DNA from: Marinobacter pelagius
Lineage (GTDB): Bacteria; Pseudomonadota; Gammaproteobacteria; Pseudomonadales; Oleiphilaceae
DNA: 64,000 bases
NCBI RefSeq assembly: GCF_003315345.1
Contig: NZ_QNRO01000008.1
Coordinates: 62,001-126,000, forward strand
Direction: 5' to 3'
A program made the translations under genes and the position numbers. Of the stretch, positions 15,631 through 24,228 are shown piece by piece. Below the pieces are notes generated by a model. That model did no database searches. It saw only the letters and a program-made list of their open reading frames with translations, and was not told the origin of the DNA. Position 1 is the first letter of the stretch, and every line of letters starts with the position of its first letter.

Positions 15631-18600
15631 CCGACGAAAAGCAGGCAACGGAAACGGTTGGCAAGAATCGCCGCCGCAAGTGGCACCCGTTGCGCTGGGT
15701 GGGTGTGATCCTTGCGGTGATCGTCCTGGTACCGGTGTTGCTGATCGGTGCGGCCCTGCTACTGGTTCGTTCGGAAGCCGGGACGGCCTGGGTTATCGAA
15801 CAGGTACCGGGGCTGACAGTGGACGAAGGGCAGGGCTCTCTGCTGGGTCGCTGGCAGGCGAGCCGGCTGCAATGGCAGGGCTACGGCATCAATCTGGATT
15901 TGCAGCAGCCGTTGCTGGACTGGTCGCCCTCATGCCTGTTCGAGAAGCGTTTGTGCGTCGACACGTTGCACGCACAGTCCATGGATCTTGAAACAGCCCC
16001 GTCGTCCAACGGCACGGAACCCGCTTCGGGCTTCGCCCTGCCGGTGGTCGACATCCCGCTGGCCCTGGAAATATCGGACGTTCGTATCGGGGCGTTCACG
16101 GTCAATGGATCCCTGGTCTGGGATCGGTTTGAACTGGATGCTGGCGGGTCTGGTGCCAGCTGGCAGCTCGAGCGGGTTCACTACCAGCTGGCGGACTATG
16201 CCGTCACCGCCCGGGGGCGGGTGGAAACCCGGGGAGACTGGCCGGTCGATCTCGAGGTCATTGCCACATTGCCGCCACCCCGAGGGGATCAGTGGGAGAT
16301 TGAAGTGAACCTGGCCGGCAGCATCGAAGATCTGCGCCTGGAGGGCCGCAGCCGTGGCTATCTTGATGCTGCCCTTTCCGGGCAGGTGGCGCCTCTGGAA
16401 ACGTCGCTGCCGGCACAACTGCGGGTTGCCTCTGAGCAGTTCACGGCCCTGGATGGCCTTCCTGATACACTCACCTTCCAAAATCTTATCGTGGAGGCGG
16501 ACGGATCGCTGCAGCAGGGTTTCCGCGCCAATGGTAAGGCCACGCTGCCGGGTACCGTCGGACCGGTGGCATTAAGATTGTCAGGTCTGGTCACCACCGC
16601 GGGGGCTGACAACCTTGAACTGGTGCTGGCCACGGAAGGGGAACAGCCGGGTGAAGCCAGTATCCGGGGCAACCTGGGCTGGACCGGTGGATTTTCCGCC
16701 GATGCTGACCTGTCACTGGATCGATTCCCCTGGTATTCGCTGCTGCCGGATCTGTCCCAGCCGCCGGTCGAACTCAATACCCTGACCGGCAGCTTCCGCT
16801 GGGCGGACAATCAATACCAGGGTTCCCTACAGGCGGAGACCCGAGGCCCGATGGGCGAGGCCACCGTTGCAGCGTCCCTGGACGGCGATCTCAAGGGGGT
16901 CAACCTCTCGGAGCTTGCCCTGCAAACCGGCGCCGGATCGGCCACCGGCAGTGGTCGGGTCGGTTTTGATGGACCGGTGACCTGGCAGGCCGCCCTTGAA
17001 CTCAGTGATTTCAATCCGGGATTCTGGGTGCCCGCGCTGGAAGCGTCGCTCAATGGCGAGGTAAAAAGCGAGGGCTCCCTAGTGGATGCTCCGGTGCCGC
17101 GCATGACCGCGAGCTGGGACCTCACGGGTACCTGGCGATCCCACGAGACCCTGGCGACCGGCGCCCTCGATACCGCAACCGGCAGCTGGGTGGTATCCGG
17201 TCTGGAGCTGGTTGTGGGGGATAACCGGGTCTCCGGAACGGGTACCTGGGGGCCTGAACTGTCCGCAGACCTGGCCCTTTTCCTGCCCGAGCCGGATCAA
17301 CTGCTTGCTGGTCTGGACGGCGAGCTTGAGGCGTCGCTGAATCTTTCCGGCAGCCCTGAGGACCCGGTTGCAGAACTTGCAGCAAGTGGCCAGGCCCTAA
17401 GCTGGCAGGACCAGCTGACCATCGGGAATGTCACTGTGTCGGCCGCTTTGTCGGAAGGCCAGATACTCGAGGCCAATGTTGATGCGGAGGCCATTGAGGC
17501 GGCCGGTCAGGAACTGGAATCACTTCAACTGAAAGCCACCGGCAGTCAGCAGGATCACACGCTGACGGTTGATGCCCGGCATCCGGAGGCACAGGTCTCA
17601 CTGGCGTTTGCCGGCGGCTTTGCCGAAGGGTGGCAAAGTTGGTTGGGAAATCTTTCGAGGGGGGACATCGCGATTCCGGAGCAGGATCAACGGTGGCGGC
17701 TGCAGGCCCCGGCGGAACTGGCCTGGGAGCCGGATGGCCGGGTACGGTTCGGTGCCCATTGCTGGGCCTGGCAGCGGAGCTCGGTGTGCGCGGAGGACCA
17801 GTTGCTGTACCCGAGCCCTGATATTGCCTATCGCATCAGCCGCTTCCCCACTGAGGCGCTGGCGCCACTGTTGCCGGAAACGCTCCGGTGGCAGTCGGAG
17901 CTGAACGCCGAGGTGTCCTTCACCCAGGGCGATGCAGGCCCCACCGGCCGGGTGTTTGTTGATGCGGGCAGTGGCGAATTCGATGTTTTGGTCGATGGCG
18001 AGTGGGAGGCGTTGGGTTACTCATCCCTGACCGCGGAACTGGCCCTGCAGCCCGAGGTGGCGAATGTCGATATCCGGCTGGATGGCGACGCCCTTGGCAG
18101 TTTCCGTCTGGATCTGTCCGTCGACCCCGACAGTCCTGAGCGCAGGGTGGACGGGGACTTCAGTCTGCAGGGTCTGGATCTGGCCCTGGCCGGGGTCTTT
18201 ACCGGGATGCAGGAGGTGGCTGGTGAAATCAGCGGTCAGGGGCGGTTGTCTGGTCCATTGATGAAGCCTGAGGTGACGGGCGAGCTGGCACTGGTGGACG
18301 GGCGGATCATGGACCCGACCTTGCCCATGCCTCTTGAGGATATCCTGCTGCAAGTGAATCTGAATGGTTACTCCGCTGACCTGAGCGGCCGGATTCGCAG
18401 TAACGAACGCAGTGAGACAACACTGGATGGTACCCTGGAGTGGTCCGGAGCGCCCCGGGGCAGTCTGGCGATTGTCGGCAGCCGGATTCCCTTCAACATC
18501 GAGCCCTACGCCCGGCTGGAAATTGCGCCGGATCTGGAGGTGACCTTCAGTGAGGGCGATCTGGCGGTAACCGGCGAGGTGGCGGTGCCCAGGGGCAGTA

Positions 18601-19379
18601 TTGAAATCAAGTCCCTGCCAGCCCAGGCGGTCCAGGTCTCCGAGGACGAGGTTATTGTGGGCGTGGAACAGGAAGAACCCGCCATCCGTTCGATGAACAT
18701 GGATGTCACCGTCCGGGTCGGAGGAGAGGACGTGGTCACCTTCGCTGCCTTTGGTGTCACAGGTAATCTCCAGGGCACCCTGCGCATCGGCAACGATATG
18801 GACACCCGGGGCACCTTGCAGCTGGTAGAGGGGCACTATGAAGCCTATGGCCAGGAGCTGGAACTGCGCACGGCCCGGTTGCTGTTCGTGGGCAATATTA
18901 CCGAGCCTTACCTCGAGATCGAGGCGATACGTGAGGTTGGCACCGTGGTGGCCGGGCTGAGACTCAGTGGGCCGGTCCAGTCGCCATCGACCGAAGTCTT
19001 CTCGAATCCGGATATGCCGCAGTCCGATGCGCTGTCCTACCTCATCCTTGGCCGGGCGCCCCAGAGCCAGGGCGACGAAGGCCAGATGAGCCGGGCCGCC
19101 CTGTCACTGGGTCTGACCCAGGCCAGCAAGGTCACCGGAGAAATCGGGGAGGAGTTGGGCATCCGGCAGCTGACCCTGGAAGCTGAAGGCGCGGGCGAGC
19201 AGACGTCGGTGGTCGCGAGTGGCTACCTGACAGACGACCTCAGCGTGCGTTATGGGGTGGGGATTTTTGAGCCCATAACTACCGTGGCCTTGCGGTACGA
19301 TCTCGGCAAATACTTCTATCTGGAGGCCGCCAGCGGCCTGGCAGCCTCCCTGGATATCTTCTATACCCGGGATTTCTGA
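15627..19379 (+). CDS. tamB: TamB, inner-membrane-anchored AsmA-like envelope protein
   Basis: A 1250-aa protein starting at GTG within the tamA stop codon, so translation is coupled. It has one N-terminal membrane anchor (about 20-45), a very long periplasmic beta-rich region of the AsmA/bridge-like lipid-transfer kind, and a C-terminal TamB/DUF490 domain (about 900-1250) with the conserved ending DLGKYFYLEAASG. With TamA it spans the periplasm and is thought to move phospholipid toward the outer membrane. Length is normal for the family. Confidence 0.93.
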   Translation: MTDEKQATETVGKNRRRKWHPLRWVGVILAVIVLVPVLLIGAALLLVRSEAGTAWVIEQVPGLTVDEGQGSLLGRWQASRLQWQGYGINLDLQQPLLDWSPSCLFEKRLCVDTLHAQSMDLETAPSSNGTEPASGFALPVVDIPLALEISDVRIGAFTVNGSLVWDRFELDAGGSGASWQLERVHYQLADYAVTARGRVETRGDWPVDLEVIATLPPPRGDQWEIEVNLAGSIEDLRLEGRSRGYLDAALSGQVAPLETSLPAQLRVASEQFTALDGLPDTLTFQNLIVEADGSLQQGFRANGKATLPGTVGPVALRLSGLVTTAGADNLELVLATEGEQPGEASIRGNLGWTGGFSADADLSLDRFPWYSLLPDLSQPPVELNTLTGSFRWADNQYQGSLQAETRGPMGEATVAASLDGDLKGVNLSELALQTGAGSATGSGRVGFDGPVTWQAALELSDFNPGFWVPALEASLNGEVKSEGSLVDAPVPRMTASWDLTGTWRSHETLATGALDTATGSWVVSGLELVVGDNRVSGTGTWGPELSADLALFLPEPDQLLAGLDGELEASLNLSGSPEDPVAELAASGQALSWQDQLTIGNVTVSAALSEGQILEANVDAEAIEAAGQELESLQLKATGSQQDHTLTVDARHPEAQVSLAFAGGFAEGWQSWLGNLSRGDIAIPEQDQRWRLQAPAELAWEPDGRVRFGAHCWAWQRSSVCAEDQLLYPSPDIAYRISRFPTEALAPLLPETLRWQSELNAEVSFTQGDAGPTGRVFVDAGSGEFDVLVDGEWEALGYSSLTAELALQPEVANVDIRLDGDALGSFRLDLSVDPDSPERRVDGDFSLQGLDLALAGVFTGMQEVAGEISGQGRLSGPLMKPEVTGELALVDGRIMDPTLPMPLEDILLQVNLNGYSADLSGRIRSNERSETTLDGTLEWSGAPRGSLAIVGSRIPFNIEPYARLEIAPDLEVTFSEGDLAVTGEVAVPRGSIEIKSLPAQAVQVSEDEVIVGVEQEEPAIRSMNMDVTVRVGGEDVVTFAAFGVTGNLQGTLRIGNDMDTRGTLQLVEGHYEAYGQELELRTARLLFVGNITEPYLEIEAIREVGTVVAGLRLSGPVQSPSTEVFSNPDMPQSDALSYLILGRAPQSQGDEGQMSRAALSLGLTQASKVTGEIGEELGIRQLTLEAEGAGEQTSVVASGYLTDDLSVRYGVGIFEPITTVALRYDLGKYFYLEAASGLAASLDIFYTRDF

Positions 19380-19386
19380 CTGTGCG

Positions 19387-20070
19387 TCATTCGAGGGTGA
19401 AAGTGGCGGAAACCGAGGCCGTAATTTCACGGATTCCGACGCTGCTCACCACGTCCTTGGCGCTTCGGGCCTCGGCCATCATCATTGGTACCGGCCGGTA
19501 ACCGCTGTTGATGTTCATGGTGACCACCTCGCCACAGGACTGTTGCAGTTCGGCAGCAACAAACTCGCATCGGGAGCGGGCATCGGCGATGGCGGCCGCC
19601 AGGGCTTCCCGCTCCAACTGCTGCTCACCGGAGTGGTAGAACTGCTGCGGCCCCAGGTTGTACTCCATACCCAGCGCCTGGGCCTGCTCCAGCAGCGGGT
19701 TGAGCAGCGTCAGGTCGCTGATGCTGAAGCTCACGGTCTGGGAGGCGACGGCCTGCTGGGTCGCCTGGCCACCACGCTCTGCCGGCGGGATTGTCCGGGT
19801 ATAGAGATTGAGCCGGGCATCGCTGTAGTCAGCGAGCTGGTCCCGCCAGGCTTCGATGCCTTCCCGCCATGTCTCCATCTGTTGCCGGACCTGTTCGCTG
19901 GCCTTGGCGGCGAGCGGATCCTCGGCGCTGGCGGTGAATTGCAGGCGGGCGCTGTCCGGTTCATAGCGAACCGATCCCTCGCCCGTGAGGGTCAGCTCGC
20001 CGGCCAGTGACAGTGCAGGCGCCATGGCCAGGGAGATGAGAGGGAGCAGAAAGCGGTTCCGTCCGTTCAT
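19387..20070 (-). CDS. SIMPL-domain (DUF541) periplasmic protein
   Basis: A 227-aa protein with a signal peptide (1-23, ending at LSLAG) and one SIMPL domain covering the rest: L-T-L-T-G-E-G-S-V at the start of the mature chain, YTRTIPP, a repeated beta-alpha pattern, and the closing I-T-A-S-V-S-A-T-F-T-L. Relatives are periplasmic proteins of uncertain role, in some bacteria linked to oxidative stress. It is convergent with tamB, eight bases away, and lies downstream of the amidoligase pair. Confidence 0.85.
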   Translation of the reverse strand: MNGRNRFLLPLISLAMAPALSLAGELTLTGEGSVRYEPDSARLQFTASAEDPLAAKASEQVRQQMETWREGIEAWRDQLADYSDARLNLYTRTIPPAERGGQATQQAVASQTVSFSISDLTLLNPLLEQAQALGMEYNLGPQQFYHSGEQQLEREALAAAIADARSRCEFVAAELQQSCGEVVTMNINSGYRPVPMMMAEARSAKDVVSSVGIREITASVSATFTLE

Positions 20071-20085
20071 GATGGTAGTACTCCT

Positions 20086-20835
20086 TCAGGATGTGGTTTC
20101 AGGATCGGCCGGCCCGGCTTCAGGTTCCAGCCGGGCCAGTTTGAAGTTGCGGGCCGCCTCGACAAATTGGCCGAAAATGCGTCGATGGCCACCATGATAC
20201 AGTAGATATTCCGGATGCCACTGCACACCCATGAGCCACTGGCCCCGGGTGTTTTCGATGGCCTGGACAAACAGGTCGTTGTCGACGGCGACCACCCTCA
20301 GGTTCCTGCCCAGCCGCTTGATCGCCTGGCTATGGATGCGGTTGGCGCCGATCACCGGGCCGTGCATCAACTGCCCCAGCCGGCTGCCAGTGACCAGCCG
20401 GACGGTTTGCAGGGGCAATAGCAGGGGCCTGTGCCGGGTATGGACCCTCAGGGGCGTGACGTTCTGGCACAGGGAACCGCCATGGAACACATTGATGAAC
20501 TGCGCCCCGCGACAGATGCCCAGTACCGGAATGCCGATCGCTTCCGCTTCTTTCAGCAGCCGTTGGTCAGTGGCATCCCGCCGGCGATCGTAGCGGGCGG
20601 TCACCTGGGGTTGCTGGCCGTAGTTCGCAGGGTGTACGTGGGTGCCGCCGGAGAGCACCAGGCCGTCCAACAGTGAGACATCCACCCGGGAACCGGGGCG
20701 AATATAGTGGGTGCGGGCACCATGCATCCGCAGGCCCAGGCTGATCAGTCGATGGGCGAGACTGCGCCGGGCCGGGCCGCTGATACCTATGGTGACCCCC
20801 GGAATTTCCGGGGCCTCGCGGAATTCTTCAGACAT
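20086..20835 (-). CDS. Class I glutamine amidotransferase-like hydrolase (peptidase C26)
   Basis: A 249-aa protein with the gamma-glutamyl hydrolase fold. The nucleophile elbow GICRGAQ places Cys108 and the pair His207/Glu209 in QWHPEYL completes the triad. Its start overlaps the stop of the upstream amidoligase gene by eight bases, so the two are translationally coupled. Amidoligase/C26 pairs are known from comparative genomics and are thought to form and remodel gamma-glutamyl-type amide bonds. Which amine or peptide is used cannot be read from the sequence. Confidence 0.85.
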   Translation of the reverse strand: MSEEFREAPEIPGVTIGISGPARRSLAHRLISLGLRMHGARTHYIRPGSRVDVSLLDGLVLSGGTHVHPANYGQQPQVTARYDRRRDATDQRLLKEAEAIGIPVLGICRGAQFINVFHGGSLCQNVTPLRVHTRHRPLLLPLQTVRLVTGSRLGQLMHGPVIGANRIHSQAIKRLGRNLRVVAVDNDLFVQAIENTRGQWLMGVQWHPEYLLYHGGHRRIFGQFVEAARNFKLARLEPEAGPADPETTS

Positions 20836-21874
20836 AACCCTTGGTACGCAGCCATTGGTCTGTGGTTTCCGGCCAGCTGTGAGTGAGGTTGTGGAAACTG
20901 AACTTCCGGCTTTCCCGGAACAGCTCCCTCAGTTCGGCCAGGTCACCGGCGCGGTTGGCAATCTGTTCCAGAATGACCCAGTCGTTCCACACGCTGGAGA
21001 AATGCCACCCGGGGTTGTCGATGTCGCAGTCCGGCAGGCGGTAATGCAGGGTGGGCCGACTCTTGATGCGTGGATCGTGGACATACTGGCCGAGCAGGTC
21101 GGCGTCCAGATGCGCGAACAGGGGGAGCAGATCAAGCGCCCGGTTCCTGGTTGGATTGAACTCCAGGTAGTCCCGCATCAGCTTCGACTGGTCGGGAGCG
21201 TAGCCGTCCTCCATCAGCAGATCGGTATAGCGGGAGGTCCAGGGTTCAATGTAGGTGGTGAATTTCCGGCTGATGTCCAGCTGGTGCCTGGCCTTGAGCC
21301 AGTCGTACAGCGCTGCGAAAGCTTGCAGATAGCGCACGATGGTTGCCGGTTCGAGATCCGGTAGCTCCGGGTTGAGCTGCAGGCCGAAAGCAAAGTAGAT
21401 GGCCTCACGGCTGCCCAGGGCCCCGAGCAGGCGCAGTTCATCCACCAGCGTTTCCACGTCCTGCAGGCGGGACAGAGGGATCGGTGGTGTCACGATTTCC
21501 AGCGGCACGATCTGTTCGGCCGCCGCATCGATCACGTCCATGGCCTGGCCACCCAGTTCGCGGATTGAGCGGGGCAGGCGCTGGTCGGCCAGGTCCAGAT
21601 CCTTGATGGGATCCGAATCCAGCTCGATGGTGAAGGGGCCCAGATCGGTTTCAATCCTCGTGACATAGCGCGACACCGGCTCTGCCGGCCCGTCCAGCAA
21701 CCTTGCGGCATGATCCACCAGTACTTCATAACCCAGGCCGGACAGCTCCACCTCCACGCCAACGCGGCGTTCGTCTCCATCGTTATTGAGCCGCACGTCC
21801 GGTAACGCGCAGGTGCTGGTCTGTGACATCGGTTTCCCTGACTCTGCATGCATGGTCTTTTCACCATAACACAT
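20828..21874 (-). CDS. Amidoligase (GCS2/COOH-NH2 ligase-like)
   Basis: A protein of the amidoligase family related to glutamate-cysteine ligase. The GVEVELSG strand with paired Glu residues is the Mg-ATP ligand signature, followed by [18 protein letters not shown] and a later H-F-S-S-V-W-N-D-W near the C-terminus. The frame allows starts at 21874, 21853 (GGTGA upstream) and 21829 (AGGGA upstream); one of the last two is more likely. It is the first gene of a coupled pair with the C26 hydrolase and probably makes an amide bond that the partner hydrolyses. Confidence 0.82.
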   Translation of the reverse strand: MCYGEKTMHAESGKPMSQTSTCALPDVRLNNDGDERRVGVEVELSGLGYEVLVDHAARLLDGPAEPVSRYVTRIETDLGPFTIELDSDPIKDLDLADQRLPRSIRELGGQAMDVIDAAAEQIVPLEIVTPPIPLSRLQDVETLVDELRLLGALGSREAIYFAFGLQLNPELPDLEPATIVRYLQAFAALYDWLKARHQLDISRKFTTYIEPWTSRYTDLLMEDGYAPDQSKLMRDYLEFNPTRNRALDLLPLFAHLDADLLGQYVHDPRIKSRPTLHYRLPDCDIDNPGWHFSSVWNDWVILEQIANRAGDLAELRELFRESRKFSFHNLTHSWPETTDQWLRTKGYV

Positions 21875-21960
21875 CCCCCTGTTGCCAACGGGTTACGCAG
21901 GCGTCAGAAAATCGGTGGGCGGGCTTTACACTGGATAAAACACTGTATATAGTCAATTCA

Positions 21961-21976
21961 CTGTATAAAAAAACAG
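21961..21976. promoter_or_regulatory. LexA (SOS) box upstream of lexA
   Basis: CTGTATAAAAAAACAG fits the LexA consensus CTGT-N8-ACAG exactly and lies 51 bases before the lexA start. CTGT/CTGG half-sites at 21931-21946 suggest further weaker contacts. This supports SOS autoregulation of lexA-sulA. Confidence 0.85.
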
Positions 21977-22026
21977 GCCTGTCCATAGCCGGATGGCCTG
22001 TCACCTGGACTGACCGGAGTAACGGA

Positions 22027-22635
22027 ATGAAGCTGACTGCCAGGCAACAACAGGTACTGGATATTATCCGTCGCTATGTCGACGAGACGGGCTACCCGCC
22101 CACACGGGCGGAAATTGCGGCGGAGCTGGGCTTTCGCTCTGCCAATGCGGCGGAGGAGCACCTGAGGGCGCTGGCCCGCAAGGGCGCGATTGAAATGGTA
22201 CCCGGCGCCAGCCGAGGCATCCGTTTGCCGGAAGCCGAGGAGGATCTTGGTCTTCCGGTGATCGGCCAGGTGGCTGCCGGTAGTCCGATCCTGGCCCAGG
22301 AGCATATTGAGGATCACTGTACTCTTCAGCCGGATTTCTTCTCGCCGTCCGCAGATTATCTGCTGCGGGTGCGCGGCATGAGTATGAAGGACATCGGCAT
22401 CCTTGACGGCGACCTGCTGGCTGTTCACCGCACCCAGGATGTGCACAACGGACAGGTGGTCGTGGCCCGGGTCGGGGAAGAAGTAACCGTCAAGCGTTTC
22501 CGGAAGGATGGAACCAAGGTGTACCTGATTGCCGAGAACGAGGAGTTCGAGCCCATCGAGGTAGATCTGACCGAGCAGGAACTGTTTATCGAAGGCCTGG
22601 GCGTGGGTGTCATACGTCGCTCTGATCTGCACTGA
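22027..22635 (+). CDS. lexA: LexA SOS repressor
   Basis: A 202-aa repressor-protease, full length. Residues 1-65 are the winged helix; cleavage site Ala84-Gly85 (QVAAGSP), catalytic Ser119 (GMSM) and Lys156 (VTVKRF) sit at the same numbers as in E. coli LexA. The reading frame extends upstream, but ATG 22027 begins the canonical MKLTARQQ terminus. An SOS box lies upstream and sulA follows 46 bases downstream, as in pseudomonads. Confidence 0.97.
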   Translation: MKLTARQQQVLDIIRRYVDETGYPPTRAEIAAELGFRSANAAEEHLRALARKGAIEMVPGASRGIRLPEAEEDLGLPVIGQVAAGSPILAQEHIEDHCTLQPDFFSPSADYLLRVRGMSMKDIGILDGDLLAVHRTQDVHNGQVVVARVGEEVTVKRFRKDGTKVYLIAENEEFEPIEVDLTEQELFIEGLGVGVIRRSDLH

Positions 22636-22681
22636 ACCGGGCCAGCCAAAGAGAATCGATAAAAGAACAAGCGGGTGACTT

Positions 22682-23173
22682 ATGGAACAACTGAGCTTCA
22701 ACCAGAATCTGGCTTATCAGCAAGGCATCCTGTCCCATTCCGAGCCGGCGTCGGGTGTTGCCGGGCGACGAGCTGTCATCCGTGCCCGCCGTAACCCCGA
22801 ACCTCGTCCCGCGGAAGTCACCGGTAATGTGACCGAGATTATTCTGCCTCAGGGCCAGGTGGAGAACTTCCAGTTGCTGCTGCCGATGCTGACCCAGCTT
22901 AACCAGGAAAAGCGCTGGCTCGCCTGGATTGATCCGCCCCAGGAGCTTGTCAGCAAGTGGCAAAAGATGCATGGCATTGTCACAGGGGAGTTGCTGGTAC
23001 TGCGCTCGACCTCCGAGCTGCCGGCCCAGCAGCTGGCTGAACGCGCACTCCGGGCCGGTACCTGTCACGCGGTGGTGATGTGGACCCGCAAACTCGGCCG
23101 TTCGGCACTGGAATCACTCCAGAGCGCATCGGCCGAGGGTAACAGTCACGGGGTGGTGCTTCGCCAGCGTTGA
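22682..23173 (+). CDS. sulA: SulA-type SOS cell division inhibitor
   Basis: A 163-aa protein with the SulA/RecA-like pattern (EIILPQGQVENFQLLLPML, W-L-A-W-I-D-P-P, LLVLRS, AVVMWTR). In relatives it binds FtsZ and blocks Z-ring assembly during DNA damage. It follows lexA in the same direction with no intervening promoter seen, so it is under the same SOS box. Pseudomonas has the same lexA-sulA order. Confidence 0.88.
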   Translation: MEQLSFNQNLAYQQGILSHSEPASGVAGRRAVIRARRNPEPRPAEVTGNVTEIILPQGQVENFQLLLPMLTQLNQEKRWLAWIDPPQELVSKWQKMHGIVTGELLVLRSTSELPAQQLAERALRAGTCHAVVMWTRKLGRSALESLQSASAEGNSHGVVLRQR

Positions 23174-23181
23174 GGGCCAGT

Positions 23182-23200
23182 GGCAGGCCAGGCGCCTGCC
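23182..23200. terminator. Hairpin between sulA and the convergent small gene
   Basis: GGCAGGC (23182-23188) pairs with GCCTGCC (23194-23200) around a 5-base loop, between two convergent genes. There is no T-run, so it may act with Rho or as a 3'-end stabiliser. Confidence 0.4.
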
Positions 23201-23207
23201 GTACTGT

Positions 23208-23468
23208 TCAGTGCAGGGTATAGGAGGGTTGCGGGTCGATTGCGTCCGCCTCGTCTTCTTCCCAGTCAATATCATGGGTGATATCGCCCACCGCTTCGAT
23301 GCCGGCAGCGATCATGGCCTTGGCGACATTCATGTCGCGATCTTCCATCATTTCCCGGGCTTCCTGGGAGAAAGAAATTCTTACCAGTGGCGCACTGTCG
23401 TCGTCGATCCGGCGCAGTGCATAGTCGCCGTTACTCAGTTGTACAATTTCAAAAAACGATGGTGACAT
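23208..23468 (-). CDS. Conserved small protein downstream of sulA
   Basis: An 86-aa acidic soluble protein (F-E-I-V-Q-L-S-N-G-D-Y-A-L-R-R, then V-R-I-S-F-S, and an acidic tail E-E-D-E-A-D). It corresponds by position and pattern to the small conserved gene after sulA in Pseudomonas. No function is known to me. It lies downstream of the DUF6586-type gene on the same strand. Confidence 0.75.
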   Translation of the reverse strand: MSPSFFEIVQLSNGDYALRRIDDDSAPLVRISFSQEAREMMEDRDMNVAKAMIAAGIEAVGDITHDIDWEEDEADAIDPQPSYTLH

Positions 23469-23519
23469 TCAGTAAACCTGTCTGTTGTTGAGATCCGGAA
23501 GCCCGAGCCTGGTGATGAT

Positions 23520-24032
23520 TCACCACTCGCTGTGCTGCTCTTCCAGATCGTCGGCAAAATGTTTGAGCGCGCCCAGGGTCTTGAGTAACCCGGTCGTTGA
23601 CCTGTCCGGCCCGGTTTCCGCTGAAACCGCGATGATGTTGTCATCCGTTACGGTTTTCCGGGTCGCCGGTGGGCGACTCTGGCTCTGTTCCAGTTGATCC
23701 AGGTGATTCCACCAGCTGCCAGCCTCCGACGCGAGGTCTCGCAGGCGGTACACCTCGTTGGCATCCGCGCCGATCAGTGCCGCCAGTTCCTCCAGGGTCT
23801 CCGGCTCGGCATTCCGTTCCTGATAGAGTCGGGCAATCATCACCAGCAGCAACCTGCGGCTGCGCAGTACCAGCTCTATTGCACCCTGTATTGCCGCTTC
23901 CCGTCGGAGCGCCTGCTCCGCTTCCGGTGCCGGCTGCCCATTCGCTGATAATGCGGGCAGATCAAGCTGCCCCAGCAACGTCTTGGACAGAAACAGTTTT
24001 TGAGAGACCAGCGAATGCCATTGCGAGGCCAT
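23520..24032 (-). CDS. DUF6586-type conserved hypothetical protein
   Basis: A 170-aa helical protein starting at ATG 24032 (MASQWHSLVSQKLFL). The frame is open well upstream, but the resemblance to the second conserved gene after sulA in pseudomonads starts here. It has a hydrophobic-helical centre (ELVLRSRRLLLVMIARLYQ), an acidic LEELAALIG stretch and a polar C-terminus. Function unknown. It shares strand and neighbourhood with the 86-aa gene. Confidence 0.75.
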   Translation of the reverse strand: MASQWHSLVSQKLFLSKTLLGQLDLPALSANGQPAPEAEQALRREAAIQGAIELVLRSRRLLLVMIARLYQERNAEPETLEELAALIGADANEVYRLRDLASEAGSWWNHLDQLEQSQSRPPATRKTVTDDNIIAVSAETGPDRSTTGLLKTLGALKHFADDLEEQHSEW

Positions 24033-24165
24033 GGAGTACCTGCGATTTCGGATAAGGAAGATCTGGCAGATTATTAAAACGAGGATTGTACCATTTATGT
24101 GCAACGATTTCTGCACCTGTCTCATGATTCTCTGCGCCTTCACAAGAAGATACAAACATTCACTT

Positions 24166-24179
24166 GAAACGAGCGTTTG
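24166..24179. promoter_or_regulatory. PsrA-type box upstream of the DUF1329 gene
   Basis: GAAACGAGCGTTTG fits the published Pseudomonas PsrA motif G/C-AAAC-N2-4-GTTT-G/C exactly, and the flanking TT/AA extend the symmetry. It is 50 bases before the chosen start of the DUF1329 gene. psrA itself is in this window (59398) with a similar box. Confidence 0.6.
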
Positions 24180-24228
24180 AATTTGGCAAAAAGCAGCCCG
24201 ACCTATGGAACTGCTGGAGATGTCAGGT

